This document shows, piece after piece, positions 21,445 through 31,547 of a stretch of 64,000 bases of DNA (position 1 is the stretch's first letter; the number at the start of each line of letters is the position of its first letter). The DNA comes from Venturia oleaginea. Lineage: Eukaryota; Ascomycota; Dothideomycetes; Venturiales; Venturiaceae. The translations under genes and the position numbers were made by a program. The stretch covers positions 1,178,001-1,242,000 of the forward strand of contig JABMLP010000006.1 in NCBI GenBank assembly GCA_013176395.1, read 5' to 3'. The notes under the pieces are model-generated. The model saw only the letters and a program-made list of their open reading frames with translations. It did no database searches and was not told the DNA's origin.

Positions 21445-21879
21445 CTAACGTTTCTTGTGTTTCTTGCTATCCTCTGAAGTTTGGTCAGGCTCTATTGGTC
21501 TCTTCGCATCAAGATTAAGCTCTGAAGTGAGCTCCGATTGTTTGCTCATTGTCCAGAGTTGTGCTTTGCTTATGCTCGCTACCCAAGGACGAGGACTTCC
21601 GGTGCTGATTGGATTCTTGACGGTATCACTTGGGTGAGCACCCTGTAGAGTACACCTTGGACGGAATGGAAGAGTGACCTGATGATACGGTCGAAGGGTA
21701 CCGAGGTTGCTGAGAGGTATGCTGGTATCCATCATGAGTGGCATGCTCGTGATTATGTTCAAAAGGGGGTGAGCTGTGAGGGGCGGTTTGACTTGGATTT
21801 TCGCGTTGATTTTGGCAAGTCCAGAGATGGTGCGAGGAAGAGATTTGTGCAATTCCGATTTTGCGGCCGAGTTGAGCAT
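21445..21879 (-). CDS. Possible small basic/acidic protein, unsupported
   Basis: An uninterrupted frame of 144 residues starts at an ATG with acceptable context (21879). The first 80 residues are Leu/Pro-rich without motif. The last 35 are charged and end in a lysine-rich tail (SEDSKKHKKR) that looks like a real protein end. It could be the last exon of a gene whose upstream part I cannot find, or a chance frame. It is divergent from the gene starting at 22436. Confidence 0.3.
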   Translation of the reverse strand: MLNSAAKSELHKSLPRTISGLAKINAKIQVKPPLTAHPLLNIITSMPLMMDTSIPLSNLGTLRPYHQVTLPFRPRCTLQGAHPSDTVKNPISTGSPRPWVASISKAQLWTMSKQSELTSELNLDAKRPIEPDQTSEDSKKHKKR

Positions 21880-22435
21880 TTCTCATTCGATACCCAGTGT
21901 GCATAAGAGACAGCTGTGGTGCTGACTGACGACCAGGAAACCACAACACCCGTCCATAGCCTAGCATTGTCAGAGCATTTTCAAGGGAATCTCTTGAGGG
22001 AAGTCTCTCCAGCAGTTTGACACAGTATGATATCAGGGACAATCAATAAGTCGTTTGCCAGCCAGAGATTGCCACGAAATAGGCTTATACCACAAAGGGA
22101 GCCTGCATGTACTGATAGCAAGCATGCAGCCTCGCTAAGCTGTATATATTGGGACCATCCAGAACGTAGACCTCATGGTAACCATGATATTTATCTTTTC
22201 AGCATTCAATGTCCATGGGCGTGTCGTGTCTTCCGGCATGTCAAGGATCCCTACCGTTCGCCCAATGGAGTGTTGTCAACATTTTTCTAGTGAGTCGCCA
22301 AAACTCTTCAGTCTCCAGACTGACACTCTGCCAACAGTGACCATCCCGAACATTCCATCATACAGCATTCACGCAACCACCTACCTGTACGCAAACCTCA
22401 ACCGGCATCGACCTATCGTCATTATCCACGCAACA

Positions 22436-23069
22436 ATGCCCCTCGGACCACACCCATCCGAGATGCCCGAGTGGAATGCCGCTTGGATTCTCTACCAGAC
22501 AGGGAGATACGATGGCTACGTTCAAAATTTCAAGATGGCCTGTGAGAAGTGGGAAGCCAGCGCAAGGTTGGCAGGAGTGAAGCCACCGCCGATATTCACC
22601 ATGGCCAAGGTCGCTGCAGCAATAGTCACACCAAAGGTTTTGCGAGAAGTCCACACGGCAGCCACTACGGACCGGGCGCAGATGAAAGTCGTCGGAGCAG
22701 CTGAAGAGAAGCGGCGCCGCAGCATCGAGGACAAGGCCAAGATCATGCGCATGGGGAATGGACAGAGGGCTGGTAGTGATCCAGACGTTCGTTGCGGGCC
22801 AGAGAAGTTCGTACCTCCTGTTTTGTTGCTTGCATATGCTGACCTTCATAGCTTCGAATTCATCGACGAGAGCCAAGGGCGCAAAGCAGAAAACGGGCAG
22901 TCAAACGTAAGTCTAGTTCATATTCGCCGTTGATAGAAGTATTTTCTGATGGCGAAAAGCAGAAGAAGTCATCCTGGAAGCTGTGGTAACCGAATTCGAC
23001 CCCAGCGCCCTACATAGCTGGGCCATGAAAGATGGCAGGAGGAAGGCCAGACCAGCAGACCAGTTTTAG
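22436..23069 (+). CDS. Unrecognised helical protein, tentative three-exon model
   Basis: Exons 22436-22810, 22852-22906 and 22963-23069 give 178 residues. The first exon is convincing: PEWNAAWILYQTGRYDGYV, then an amphipathic helical stretch with Lys/Arg/Ala (EKRRRSIEDKAKIM). The first intron of the model is only 41 bp but has a TGCTGAC-like branch site and is needed to reach the well-formed last exon (VILEAVVTEFDPSALHSWAM). Without it the frame ends soon after the second splice. The in-frame sequence upstream of 22436 is open to 22175, but the ATG at 22436 (ACAATGCC) is the better start. No known domain was recognised. Confidence 0.5.
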
Positions 23070-23491
23070 GCGGAAGGCTCTTGCTTCCGGGACCTTGTGA
23101 GAGGAAGGTCATCGCATTTGTGCCTCTTGACAGGATGTCGACTGTAGTATCTTCTCAGAGAATCATGCCGATCTAACCAAAGGAGCTGGGCGAGGACTCT
23201 AGCATGTGAGCAAGGACTCTCAAGAGGATCAGAGGATCCGAACATGGCAATGAAGATTTTGATCCCCTGTTGTGGAGACCGATTTAAGTCCTCCCAAGCT
23301 TTTACTGAACTTTGATAATCCATGTGTCTGAATGCCCAAACTTTGATCCTGACATCTTCGGAGATGCTGAGGCGGCAGTGGGCGATGTTGAATGGATGAA
23401 TGAAAGGCTCAAGGTCGTGAGCATTGAGGAGAGATAGGAGCCCGCCTGATATCCGCAAGTTTCTTCGCGTTTGTTGGATGATATTTGACAC
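23066..23491 (-). CDS. Doubtful coding segment, convergent with previous gene
   Basis: A 141-codon frame without ATG at its beginning reads like protein (DVRIKVWAFRHMDYQSS, LLWLDRHDSLRRYYS) and ends four bases inside the neighbouring gene's end. An acceptor-like CAG at 23446-23448 could make it the last exon of a gene extending toward 23640, where a GTAGGT donor is seen near 23557. I cannot complete a model with a start codon. It may be a relic. Confidence 0.25.
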   Translation of the reverse strand: MSNIIQQTRRNLRISGGLLSLLNAHDLEPFIHPFNIAHCRLSISEDVRIKVWAFRHMDYQSSVKAWEDLNRSPQQGIKIFIAMFGSSDPLESPCSHARVLAQLLWLDRHDSLRRYYSRHPVKRHKCDDLPLTRSRKQEPSA

Positions 23492-23851
23492 AGAGTAAGA
23501 AAATATGAGTGGCCAAGGGAGATGTCAGAGAACATGCGGTCGACCTCAATACCTACCTTCGCAGATGCGGTAGTCGAGGGTGGGTACAAGCCTTTGTCGG
23601 CGTCAATGTCTGCGCGGTTGCTAAGAGGTATTAAATATATGATGATAATGATAGTATTTGATGATGTGGAATAGATCTAGGTGCGCAGGTGGTTGTTGGT
23701 GGAAGGGGGTGAGACGGTGAGAGGAAAATGAAAGGGAACGAGCAGGGGAAGCTCTATCGCCTCTTGATCCCGACCAACTTCATACTGTCTACCACAAAGC
23801 CAACCCCTTTCATACAGCAACATTAGAACAGCAATCACTCGCCTTGCAATC

Positions 23852-24833
23852 ATGTCCATCCAGATCGAGAACCTCTTCAGCGTCAGGGGCATGGTTGCTG
23901 TGATAACTGGCGGAGGCACGGCAAGCTTGACCTGCCCCTCCAGACCCCACCTGTACTAACCATCGCGCCTTCAGGGAATCGGTTTAATGATGACCAAAGC
24001 CCTCGCCCTCAACGGAGCCTCCAAGGTTTATATCATAGGCCGCCGCCTCGAGAGACTAGAACAAGCCGCGAAAGAGTCCCCTCACAACAACATCATACCT
24101 ATCCAAGGCGACGTAACCGACAAAGACTCCTTACAATCTATCGCTGAACGCATACGGAAAGAGACGGGCTACATCAATCTCCTCATTTGTAATTCCGGAA
24201 TCAGCGGGCCACAAGCGGGCGTGAACATGCCCAAAGAGACGTCTGCGAAAGAGCTGGCCAAGATGGTCTTGGATACACCTATGCAGGAGTTTAACAACGT
24301 CTTCGCAGTCAATGTGACGGGCGTGCTATACAATGCCATGGCTTTTTTGGAACTGCTGGAAGAGGGCAATAAATCCGACAAGTGCCTGGCTGGAGTAAAA
24401 AGCCAGGTCCTAGTCACAGGTAGCATCGCCGCATACAACAGATCTGTGGGAGCAGGTCTCGCATACAATACGAGCAAAGCCGCTGTGACCCATCTTGTGA
24501 AGATTCTGGCGGGACTACTTGTCGAATATAGCGTGCGGGTCAATGCTATCGCGCCTGGTCGTATGTCTCTGCGACTTGCATTGGAAAAATCCCAACAGGC
24601 TAAAAATGGACACAGTATTCCCGTCAGAGCTCTCGGCACCTTTGCTACAGGGGAAAGATGGGACAAAGGAAGGAGCCTTCCCTAAGAGTTTTATTCCCCT
24701 TCAAAAGACCGGCGATGAGCAGGATATGGCTGGTACAATCCTGTACCTGGCCTCGCGCTCCGGCGCTTACCTCAATGGACTGATATTGGTCATCGACGGT
24801 GGGCGACTAACGATATTGCCTGGCTCTTATTGA
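23852..24833 (+). CDS. Short-chain dehydrogenase/reductase
   Basis: This is a classical NAD(P)-dependent SDR of 290 residues in three exons: 23852-23920, 23975-24560 and 24616-24833. It has the Rossmann TGGGTGIG dinucleotide motif across intron 1, a GRR turn after strand 2 (IIGRRLERL, which favours NADP), D in GDVTD, NSG in place of NAG (ICNSGISGP), and the catalytic Ser-Tyr-Lys in VTGSIAAY and YNTSKAA. It also has the RVNAIAPG-L-FPSEL loop across intron 2 and a C-terminal GLILVIDGG. Intron 1 has a rare GC donor (ACG|GCAAGC) with a TACTAAC branch site. Intron 2 is 55 bp with GTATGT. The protein is cytosolic; the substrate is unknown. No biosynthetic cluster partners are adjacent. Confidence 0.88.
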
Positions 24834-25269
24834 GCTTAAGCGCAACATTCCGATAAACCTAGTCGGGGGCATAAACGACAATGCAAGCATGAAAGACCCG
24901 GTTTGAATACGCAAAAGCTGATCTCGAACAGGGAAAATGAGCAATGGCGGACATGATCTACGAATAATGAAAGACAACAACAACTTGGACGCAGGAATCA
25001 AAAAGAGAGAGACGATCAATCGCATTCAAAAGGTGAGGCGCGAGAGCAAATCATCCTATTATTTCCTTACTTCATCTGCTCTTTGACAGTATCTTCCAAG
25101 ATTTCATATATTAATCAAGGAACATTGTCCATCCTTCACTAAAGAAGCACGAAGAATGTACAACCCTTTCTGTATATGGCCTGGACCCGTATCAGTCCTC
25201 AATGTCCATCTACACTGATTAGCATTCGGGCTTTGATCTCAGAGATTCGATAACTTGCCACCATTACTG
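24834..25269. other. Convergent intergenic stretch
   Basis: I see only 3' flanks of the SDR gene and of the disordered protein on the opposite strand. Confidence 0.4.
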
Positions 25270-25485
25270 CTACCTACCATCGAGTCCTCCGCCATCATAA
25301 TTCATGTAGGTGGGTGGCTGGTCATCGTTTGATTGTCCTCGACCATCGAAAGTGCGCGGACGAGAGCTTGCAGGGTTTCCGTTAGATGGTCCGGGGGCTC
25401 TAGTATTCGACCTCTGATTCGCGGAGTAGTCGTAACTTTGGGTATCACTGAAAGTTCCATCTGAGGTTTCGAACGATCCAGGCTC

Positions 25486-26313
25486 CTATTCTGCGCCTTG
25501 ATGCTGATCCTCTCCACGGTACCGACTGCCAGGCTGCTCAAATATAGTTGATTTTCCTTGAAACACGTCATCACGAACTCCGTGACCACGTTTCGGCGCG
25601 TTGTAGCAGTCTGGTGCGCTGTACATGTTGTTACTGCCACTGGCAGTTCCGAGTCCCGTATTGCTGGTGAAGGGCATAGGCGCAAACGAACTTTCCCTAG
25701 TTGAAGCGTTCTGTGTAACACTATATGGATTACGAGGGTCATCGAACTGGTTCCACGCTAAGCGAACATCACCACCGAAGGGTATAGGCCTACTAGGTGA
25801 AACCCTCAGGCCGGGGAAGCCATTCGAAGACCCTATACCGATCCCGGGACCACCTCGGAAGTCGTTGGTTGGGGGACGACTGCTTGAGCTGAACTGGGAC
25901 TGGAACTGCTTTTCATCTTGCGCTTGCTGCTGTTGTACACGTTGTTGCTCGTTATGTCGCGCGCGCTGCCGTGCAAGTTCTTCCGCCAGTTTTTGTTCGC
26001 TCCGACGATGGCTATCTCGCAGACGCTGTTGGTAGTCCCGGTATTGAGTATCCTGTGGAACAAATGTCTGTTGGTGACCTGGGTTACGGCCGTAAGGCAT
26101 CTGGCCAGGGGCTCTACTGCGATCGTCGGGGAAGGGCGATTGGCTGTACGAGGAGAAGGCTGGCCTCGGAGGAGGCGATTCATATTGACCTTGGGTGGCT
26201 TCTCTCTGGATTGGCGGTGACTCTCTTGTAGACAATGTCTGCCCGACTGGATTGCCGTCTTCGCCGACTTCCACCTGCTCCCCGGTCTCGTCGTCGATCT
26301 CGAATATCTTCAT
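25486..26313 (-). CDS. Conserved-looking disordered protein, Gln/Ser/Pro-rich
   Basis: The frame gives 275 residues from the ATG at 26313 (MKIFEIDDETGEQVEVGEDG). The acidic N-terminal 20 residues look structured and are the best family marker. A charged Gln/Arg-rich helix that could form a coiled coil follows around residues 90-130 (QQRLRDSHRRSEQKLAEELA), then Ser/Gly/Pro-rich sequence. The frame ends in TAG at 25486-25488, but the same frame then stays open for another 71 codons to a TAG at 25270. That extension has the same composition (SNGNPASSRPR, DDQPPTYMNYDGGG). The true C-terminus may therefore be at 25270 through a nonsense change, an unrecognised intron or read-through. No named domain or function is known to me. 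Confidence 0.6.
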   Translation of the reverse strand: MKIFEIDDETGEQVEVGEDGNPVGQTLSTRESPPIQREATQGQYESPPPRPAFSSYSQSPFPDDRSRAPGQMPYGRNPGHQQTFVPQDTQYRDYQQRLRDSHRRSEQKLAEELARQRARHNEQQRVQQQQAQDEKQFQSQFSSSSRPPTNDFRGGPGIGIGSSNGFPGLRVSPSRPIPFGGDVRLAWNQFDDPRNPYSVTQNASTRESSFAPMPFTSNTGLGTASGSNNMYSAPDCYNAPKRGHGVRDDVFQGKSTIFEQPGSRYRGEDQHQGAE

Positions 26314-26854
26314 GGCGGTGGTTACTCAATTGCGTATGAAGTTGTTATTTAGGGCGTTTGAGGGCCTCGAAAGGAGGCAGGTAGGATGCTTCCTGTATGC
26401 AGGCTCAAAAGTATGTAGTGGTTCGCGTGTGTAGGAAGTTGTTATGAGGAATTCAAAGGAAGGCAGGAATGCATCATTTTTGTAGGGAAGGCCAAAGGTA
26501 GGTGGTGAAGTTTCCTAACCCACACTGTCGAGCATGTGCGGTGTTTTTATTCACAACTTAACTCCCAGTAACTGATATGTGCAGCAGGAACATATCAGCT
26601 GATTAAGTCAAGACATTGATTCACAATCGATTGAGCACGTCAAGAGCATTGGTCGGGATAAGGTAAGGAAGGAAAATGATTCTTGAATCAATCGATGGGT
26701 CCAGGTGAATCAGATGTCCTCATCTAAACTGTGCTATCTATGGTATATCACTGCATGTACTACATGCCAGTTGGGTATCGTTGCACTCGCTAAGCCCCCC
26801 AAACGCCACAATCATAATCATAACTGCATGCTCTTGGGAGCGACCATCACTTTC
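26314..26854. other. Intergenic between two minus-strand genes
   Basis: This contains the promoter of the disordered-protein gene and the 3' flank of the next gene. Nothing else is visible. Confidence 0.4.
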
Positions 26855-27319
26855 CTAACGATCATTGGCAGTGACGGTCTTGCTATCGTCCTCCTGATCC
26901 GACTCGTCCTCGCCATCACCGCCTTTGTTTTTCTCCTTATCCTTGTTGCCCTCCTTTCCAGCTGCATCCGAGCTCGATTCCATACCGTCGCCGAAGCCAG
27001 TGAAGCCTCCATGGATTCGTCCTGGGCTCTCATGCTGCTTTGCCCATGCCTGGCGTATCATCTCTTCGTTGATGGTGTCGTTTGCTTCTTGCTTTTGCTG
27101 CTGCGCGATTGCCCGAGGGTGGTCGACGATGTTTGGGTCGTTGGGTGTCCATTTGGAGTACTCGTAGCCTGGGAATAGATTTGGGGGATTTCTGCGGGAA
27201 GAGGTTCTTCGATTACTTGTTGGTGTGGAGGGTGGCGATTTGGTGGTGTCCTTGTTGGTGCGCTTTGGGAAGGACGTGTAGGAGCTTGCGGTGCCCTTAT
27301 TGGAGCCTGGAGAGGACAT
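26855..27319 (-). CDS. Small hydrophilic protein of unknown function
   Basis: This single-exon frame encodes 154 residues, beginning MSSPGSNKGTASSYTSFPKR. The centre is the only part that looks conserved: RRNPPNLFPGYEYSKWTPND followed by PNIVDHPRAIAQQQK and a short helix (NEEMIRQAWAKQHE). The C-terminus is a Gly, Asp, Glu and Lys-rich disordered tail. No signal peptide, membrane segment or Cys is present. The length, clean start and the aromatic central block support a real gene. Function cannot be read from the sequence. Confidence 0.6.
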   Translation of the reverse strand: MSSPGSNKGTASSYTSFPKRTNKDTTKSPPSTPTSNRRTSSRRNPPNLFPGYEYSKWTPNDPNIVDHPRAIAQQQKQEANDTINEEMIRQAWAKQHESPGRIHGGFTGFGDGMESSSDAAGKEGNKDKEKNKGGDGEDESDQEDDSKTVTANDR

Positions 27320-28639
27320 TAGTGATGGGTTGATGGTTGATGGGGAGTCGTTTGGTATTGGAAGAGAGGATTGAGTTGTGGTGATGGATGGATAGTTGAC
27401 TGATCGGTCGACTGTTCTTAGTTGTGAATCTTGGAGTGAATGAGTTAGGTAAGTTGTGATTTTTTTGGCGGTTTGTTTGGGGATTGATTAGTTACATAGA
27501 GGATGGGAGGGGTCACGTGAGATAGCCTTGTGGGATCGGAGCACGGAATATCACAGCGAAGAGGTTTGTATCACAGTTTGAAGCTTTAGGTTGCTTACTG
27601 AGCTAAGTTGAAGATCTAGAAGGTATTTTTGACAGTATATTCTAGGCTATCCTCGATTGAAGCGATTGGGATTTGTTGGTGAAGTACCATTCTTGTAGAA
27701 TGATGTGGTATGGCTTGCTTTTCGGAGAATAAGCATGCAAGAATACACATATTGCAAATATTGACGGTACATTTCCTAGCAGGATGTGTCATTGGACACT
27801 CTTTGGGAGTACTGTACTTGATCATACTCTCTGAATAAGACTCCTGAATTTGATATTGGTGTCTCACTCGCCCTTATTAAAACGAACTCGAGGTTCTATG
27901 TTGCAACCACAGCATCAACGGCTTGAAAACAACAGCGCCTATCACTATTCTGCCCGAAATCCTTCTTTATCTTCTCTATTGTTTCAATCACCTCAGTCTG
28001 GGCCTTTCTAAAATCCTACACGAAGCGTCTTTGCATGGCAATTTCTTCGATATCTAAGAAACTCGCTCATTGCCAGAACCTAAGATGGCAGGACAGAAGC
28101 GTTTGAGGGAGGATGGTGCTCGACGAGATGGAGAGTTGGACATGGGGCCGAGGCCTACGAGAGCTCGATTTACAAGGACGATGACTGTTGGGAAGGTGGT
28201 TCAATGGAGAAGATGATGGTATTTTCGGCTGACCCCAAGCGACCGCAGGCAACGCAAGAAGCCGTAAAAAGAAACACCAAAATCGAGCTAGCATCTGAGA
28301 CTCAATCTAACCCCAAGACCACACCTTGAGTCTGCCTCCATTCTGTGCCGCGACAGGAGATTCTGGGTTGGCCGTGCCTTTGGGTCTCATTGACCACGTT
28401 TTACGATGTTGGAGATACATTGAGACTCGTGTGATAGTATAATGGACGATGGAGCGTGGCGGAGGGAATTGATGGGATGTTGAATAATACTTGGTGTATA
28501 GCGAGAGGAATTGAATCTATCCTGTCTGGTAATGAGGAACTGATGATGAGGGTATGGCGGATACCTTCAAGGTTCAGCTTGTCGTTGCGATATCGACGCA
28601 TCCTCTCCTCTAAAGCACACCCCCCCGGTGTGCAGCAAC
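27320..28639. other. Intergenic, no gene recognised
   Basis: No gene is supported. The frames at 27616-27867, 28067-28294 and 28401-28655 are isolated, lack good starts and show no motif. Confidence 0.4.
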
Positions 28640-29667
28640 TCAATCCCAGATGCAATCGTCTTGGTCTCTGAGATCTAGGGGTTCTTCTCCATCTTCGTAT
28701 TCATCCTCCTCATCCTCATCCTCATCCTCATCCTCATCATCTTCATCTTGTTCTTCTCCTGGGTCCACATATCCCTCATCATCAACATTCACATCCCAAG
28801 TAAAAATCTGCCTCTTCCCGCCAACTCCATTAGCCATCTCCATCGCCTCGGCAAACTCCTCCAAAACCTTCTTAATCCCCAAACACTCCCTCAAATCATC
28901 AATCTCCTTCCTTCTAGTCGTTCCCTCTTCCTTCCCCTACTGATTCATTATCGTTTTACCAACCCTCCAAATCCTAACCCTATTCCCACATTCCCCCTCC
29001 CTCTCAATCCTCGCCTTCCCCTCCCTCACCTCATCCCACAAAACACTCAAAATACGCAGCCTGCCAGCTAAACTCCAAACCTCCAACACCGCCTTCCAAA
29101 ACTCAACCTTATTTCCCGTTCTATCCCCGTCGTCGGATCCATACCCGCTACCTCTATCCGCACCCTCTCCACCCAAAAATTAGCATGTCTCCACATTCTA
29201 CTCCTCTCTCTGCTCGTAAGTGGTTTCATCCTATTTTTCCTAAACTCTTCAGTGGTCATTGCCTGAATCAACTCCAAAGCTTTTACGAATACGTTTCCAC
29301 GGGCGGTGAGGTTGGTGGGGTGCGCGCGGGTATTCGATCTTTGGTGCTTTTCCTCGAATCTGGAGGGGAAGTGGGAGAGGTGTAGGATGGGGTTTGGGCC
29401 GCCCTTTCTGGGGGGGAAGGGCGTGGGTGTGTCTTCCAAAGCCAGGCGGGTGCCTTGGTCTTGGTCTTGATCTTCAGGCGCAGGTGAGGGTACCGCGTCA
29501 CGAAGTGGTGAGGGAGGTACTCCCGTAACTCTTCCCTGCCCCAGGTTCTCGGAAACAGATGATACAGGACCCGTGTCTAAGCCTTCTGATGTCCCAACAC
29601 GTTGTCGACGAGTCGTCTGACTCGATGTCGCATCTGCGAGGTGACGTTTCCGACCGGCTTCAACCAT
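28640..29667 (-). CDS. Unknown protein with acidic tail; model interrupted by TAG
   Basis: The ATG at 29667 opens a frame of basic, disordered sequence (MVEAGRKRHLADATSS) leading to a helical core (FVKALELIQAMTTEEFRKN, then MWRHANFWVERVRIE). A 44-bp intron (29151-29108) joins in phase to VEFWKAVLEVWSLAGRLRI and on to KTIMNQ, where TAG stands at 28937-28939. The same frame continues convincingly with RKEIDDLRECLGIKKVLEEF and QIFTWDVNVDDEGYVDP, ending in a long Asp/Glu run coded by a CCTCAT microsatellite. A GT-AG span of 42 bp (28978-28937) would remove the TAG without changing phase. I know no family. If that intron is not used, the gene is truncated or decayed. Confidence 0.45.
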
Positions 29668-31547
29668 TTTCTTGTCCTTTGTTTTCTAGTAGCTGACCAC
29701 CATCTAACGTTCCATCTTCCCGTTTTATAACAAAGAGGTTTGGTGCAATGTTTGCTTGCAGGGTTTGCTATCTAGGCGCCCACAGTGTACCCGAGGTTTG
29801 CGCCGCAGATGAGCATAAATGGCTTCAACCTAAGCTCCAGCGTATCAGCGGGTCGATTCTTTCTCGAATCGAGGTCTTGCAGCCTCTCTACTTCCATCCA
29901 GACGCCCGAGGATGTATCCGGACTTTATGGCGTCAGGTCTGCTTCCAGCGTCAGGTCCGCTTCCAGCTCTGGCCTGACAATCCTTTGACTTTTCTGCACT
30001 GTTGACGTCTTTGGGAATCCTCCGAGCCTGAATCTGCTTCGGAATCTAGATCTGAGCTGGCGTTGCAGGGTTCCAAGCCAATCGACCTCCAATCGTCTTC
30101 GACGTAGACGTGCTTGATGCCTCATGTGACGGGTCTCGGCTACGAGAACAATCTAAGCGATCAAGATCAGATAGTCGGAAGCAGTGTTCAGGGATGGCGG
30201 GCATTGTGGCCCTGTTGAACATCGGGGTTTTTTCACTTCTGGAAAGAAAAAGTTATTGAGCTAGTCCCCAGTTCGCAACTCTCCTTCACATATTCTATTC
30301 TACACCACCTCAGAGCGGGCATATCGAATCTTCACCGCCACTTCACCCTGTCCAATTTACCCTCGTCACAAGCCTGTCCTTCTTTGTCTGCAAAATCACT
30401 TCCATCGCTGAATACTGTACCGATGATGCCGCCGGAGGCAATGTATAATGAAGAATTAATATTAAAAGGGGCGGGAGATCACCAGCGACCATTCAATTAC
30501 CGGTTGTCGAACCCGAATTCCTCTCTGTCAACTCCTATTCTATACTTTCCCAGATATCCACTATTATAAAGGGCAGGCCTCCCAACATCCCGCGACGCAG
30601 ACGAGCCAGGCCAGGCCGACTCGGCGGGAAATCAACAATCTGGCGTCGGATCGCAGGGCAGGTTCTGGAATCCGCCCGAATAGCCCGACTTACTGGTCGG
30701 TAATAAGGGATGGCTAAGAATGGAGGGGCTTTTTCTATAGAATTATCCTAGTTGGGAAGTAGATGGAGATTTCTCCTTGAGGAAACTCGGAATTCCTCAC
30801 GTTGTTTTACTCCCTACCTCGCTCCCTACCTCGCTCTACATTCCGTAGCCCTATATACCTCCGTGGCTTACTCGCCCCACCGCCAGGCGAGAGGGCGGTA
30901 GTAGGACGGTAGGACTCGCGGCGGGAGAAGGTCAAGTCTGCAGACTACTTGACATCCGGCGGCCTTGGGCGGGTAATAGTAGGCGGAATATTGAGACGCC
31001 TATTGAATGGAAAATCGAGAGATGATAACTCTTTCACGCCCAAAACGGAGGTGGAGTCCTGGCATGATGAGGGCAGGGCTTTGAAGATCAAGATAGTGGC
31101 GGTTGAAAGATGCACCGTTCCGCGACGCCGCTCGAGATCTGATGTTCAGAATGGATTGAAAAAAATAGGTAAGAAAAACATGCAAGGAAGGTCGAGGGTA
31201 AAGTATAGCCATGTTGATGAGGCTGAATACAAACCGGTAAACAGTATAATCATGATGCATGGCATCCAAATATCTGCACTTCCTCTTAATTCCCCATGCA
31301 TTCGTTCAGCTGCCAGCATCGCATTGGTCTCCTGATCGAAGCGAGGGAAACCGCAATCTGATGCTCAGCCAATCCGTCCCTTTGTGCAGCACAAAAAATG
31401 CGGAAGATTGATCTCGAGAGAAAGCGGCCTGTGAAGATGGAGACATCCATACTCAGGTGACGGTGGTCAGAGCAAATGAACGTGCATACGTAATGAATTG
31501 AGGCACGGTCACTGTGCTCAATAATCTGTTTCTATCGTAAGCGAGTC
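29668..31547. other. Gene-free stretch
   Basis: No gene is supported over about 1.9 kb. It contains a compositionally odd block at about 30580-30960 (listed separately). Direct hexamer-type repetition around 29930-29965 (GTCAGGTC(T/C)GCTTCCAG twice) is minor. Confidence 0.4.
30580..30960. other. GC-rich block of repeat-like character
   Basis: This block is clearly more GC-rich than its AT-rich borders. It contains CTCCCTACCTCG twice in tandem (around 30810-30835), GGCGAGAGGGCGGTAG-type purine tracts and several CCGCC/GGCGG palindromic pieces, and no open frame. It looks like an old mobile-element fragment or a non-coding repeat, but it lacks recognisable ends. Confidence 0.3.

Noticed and set aside
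22175..22435. Upstream extension of the gene at 22436
   Set aside because: The early ATG gives a hydrophobic, motif-free lead and lies over what looks like leader sequence; the ATG at 22436 has a better context.
12564..24833. A secondary-metabolite cluster (MFS, SDR, amidohydrolase)
   Set aside because: There is no polyketide, peptide or terpene synthase, and the housekeeping-type genes between them argue against a cluster.
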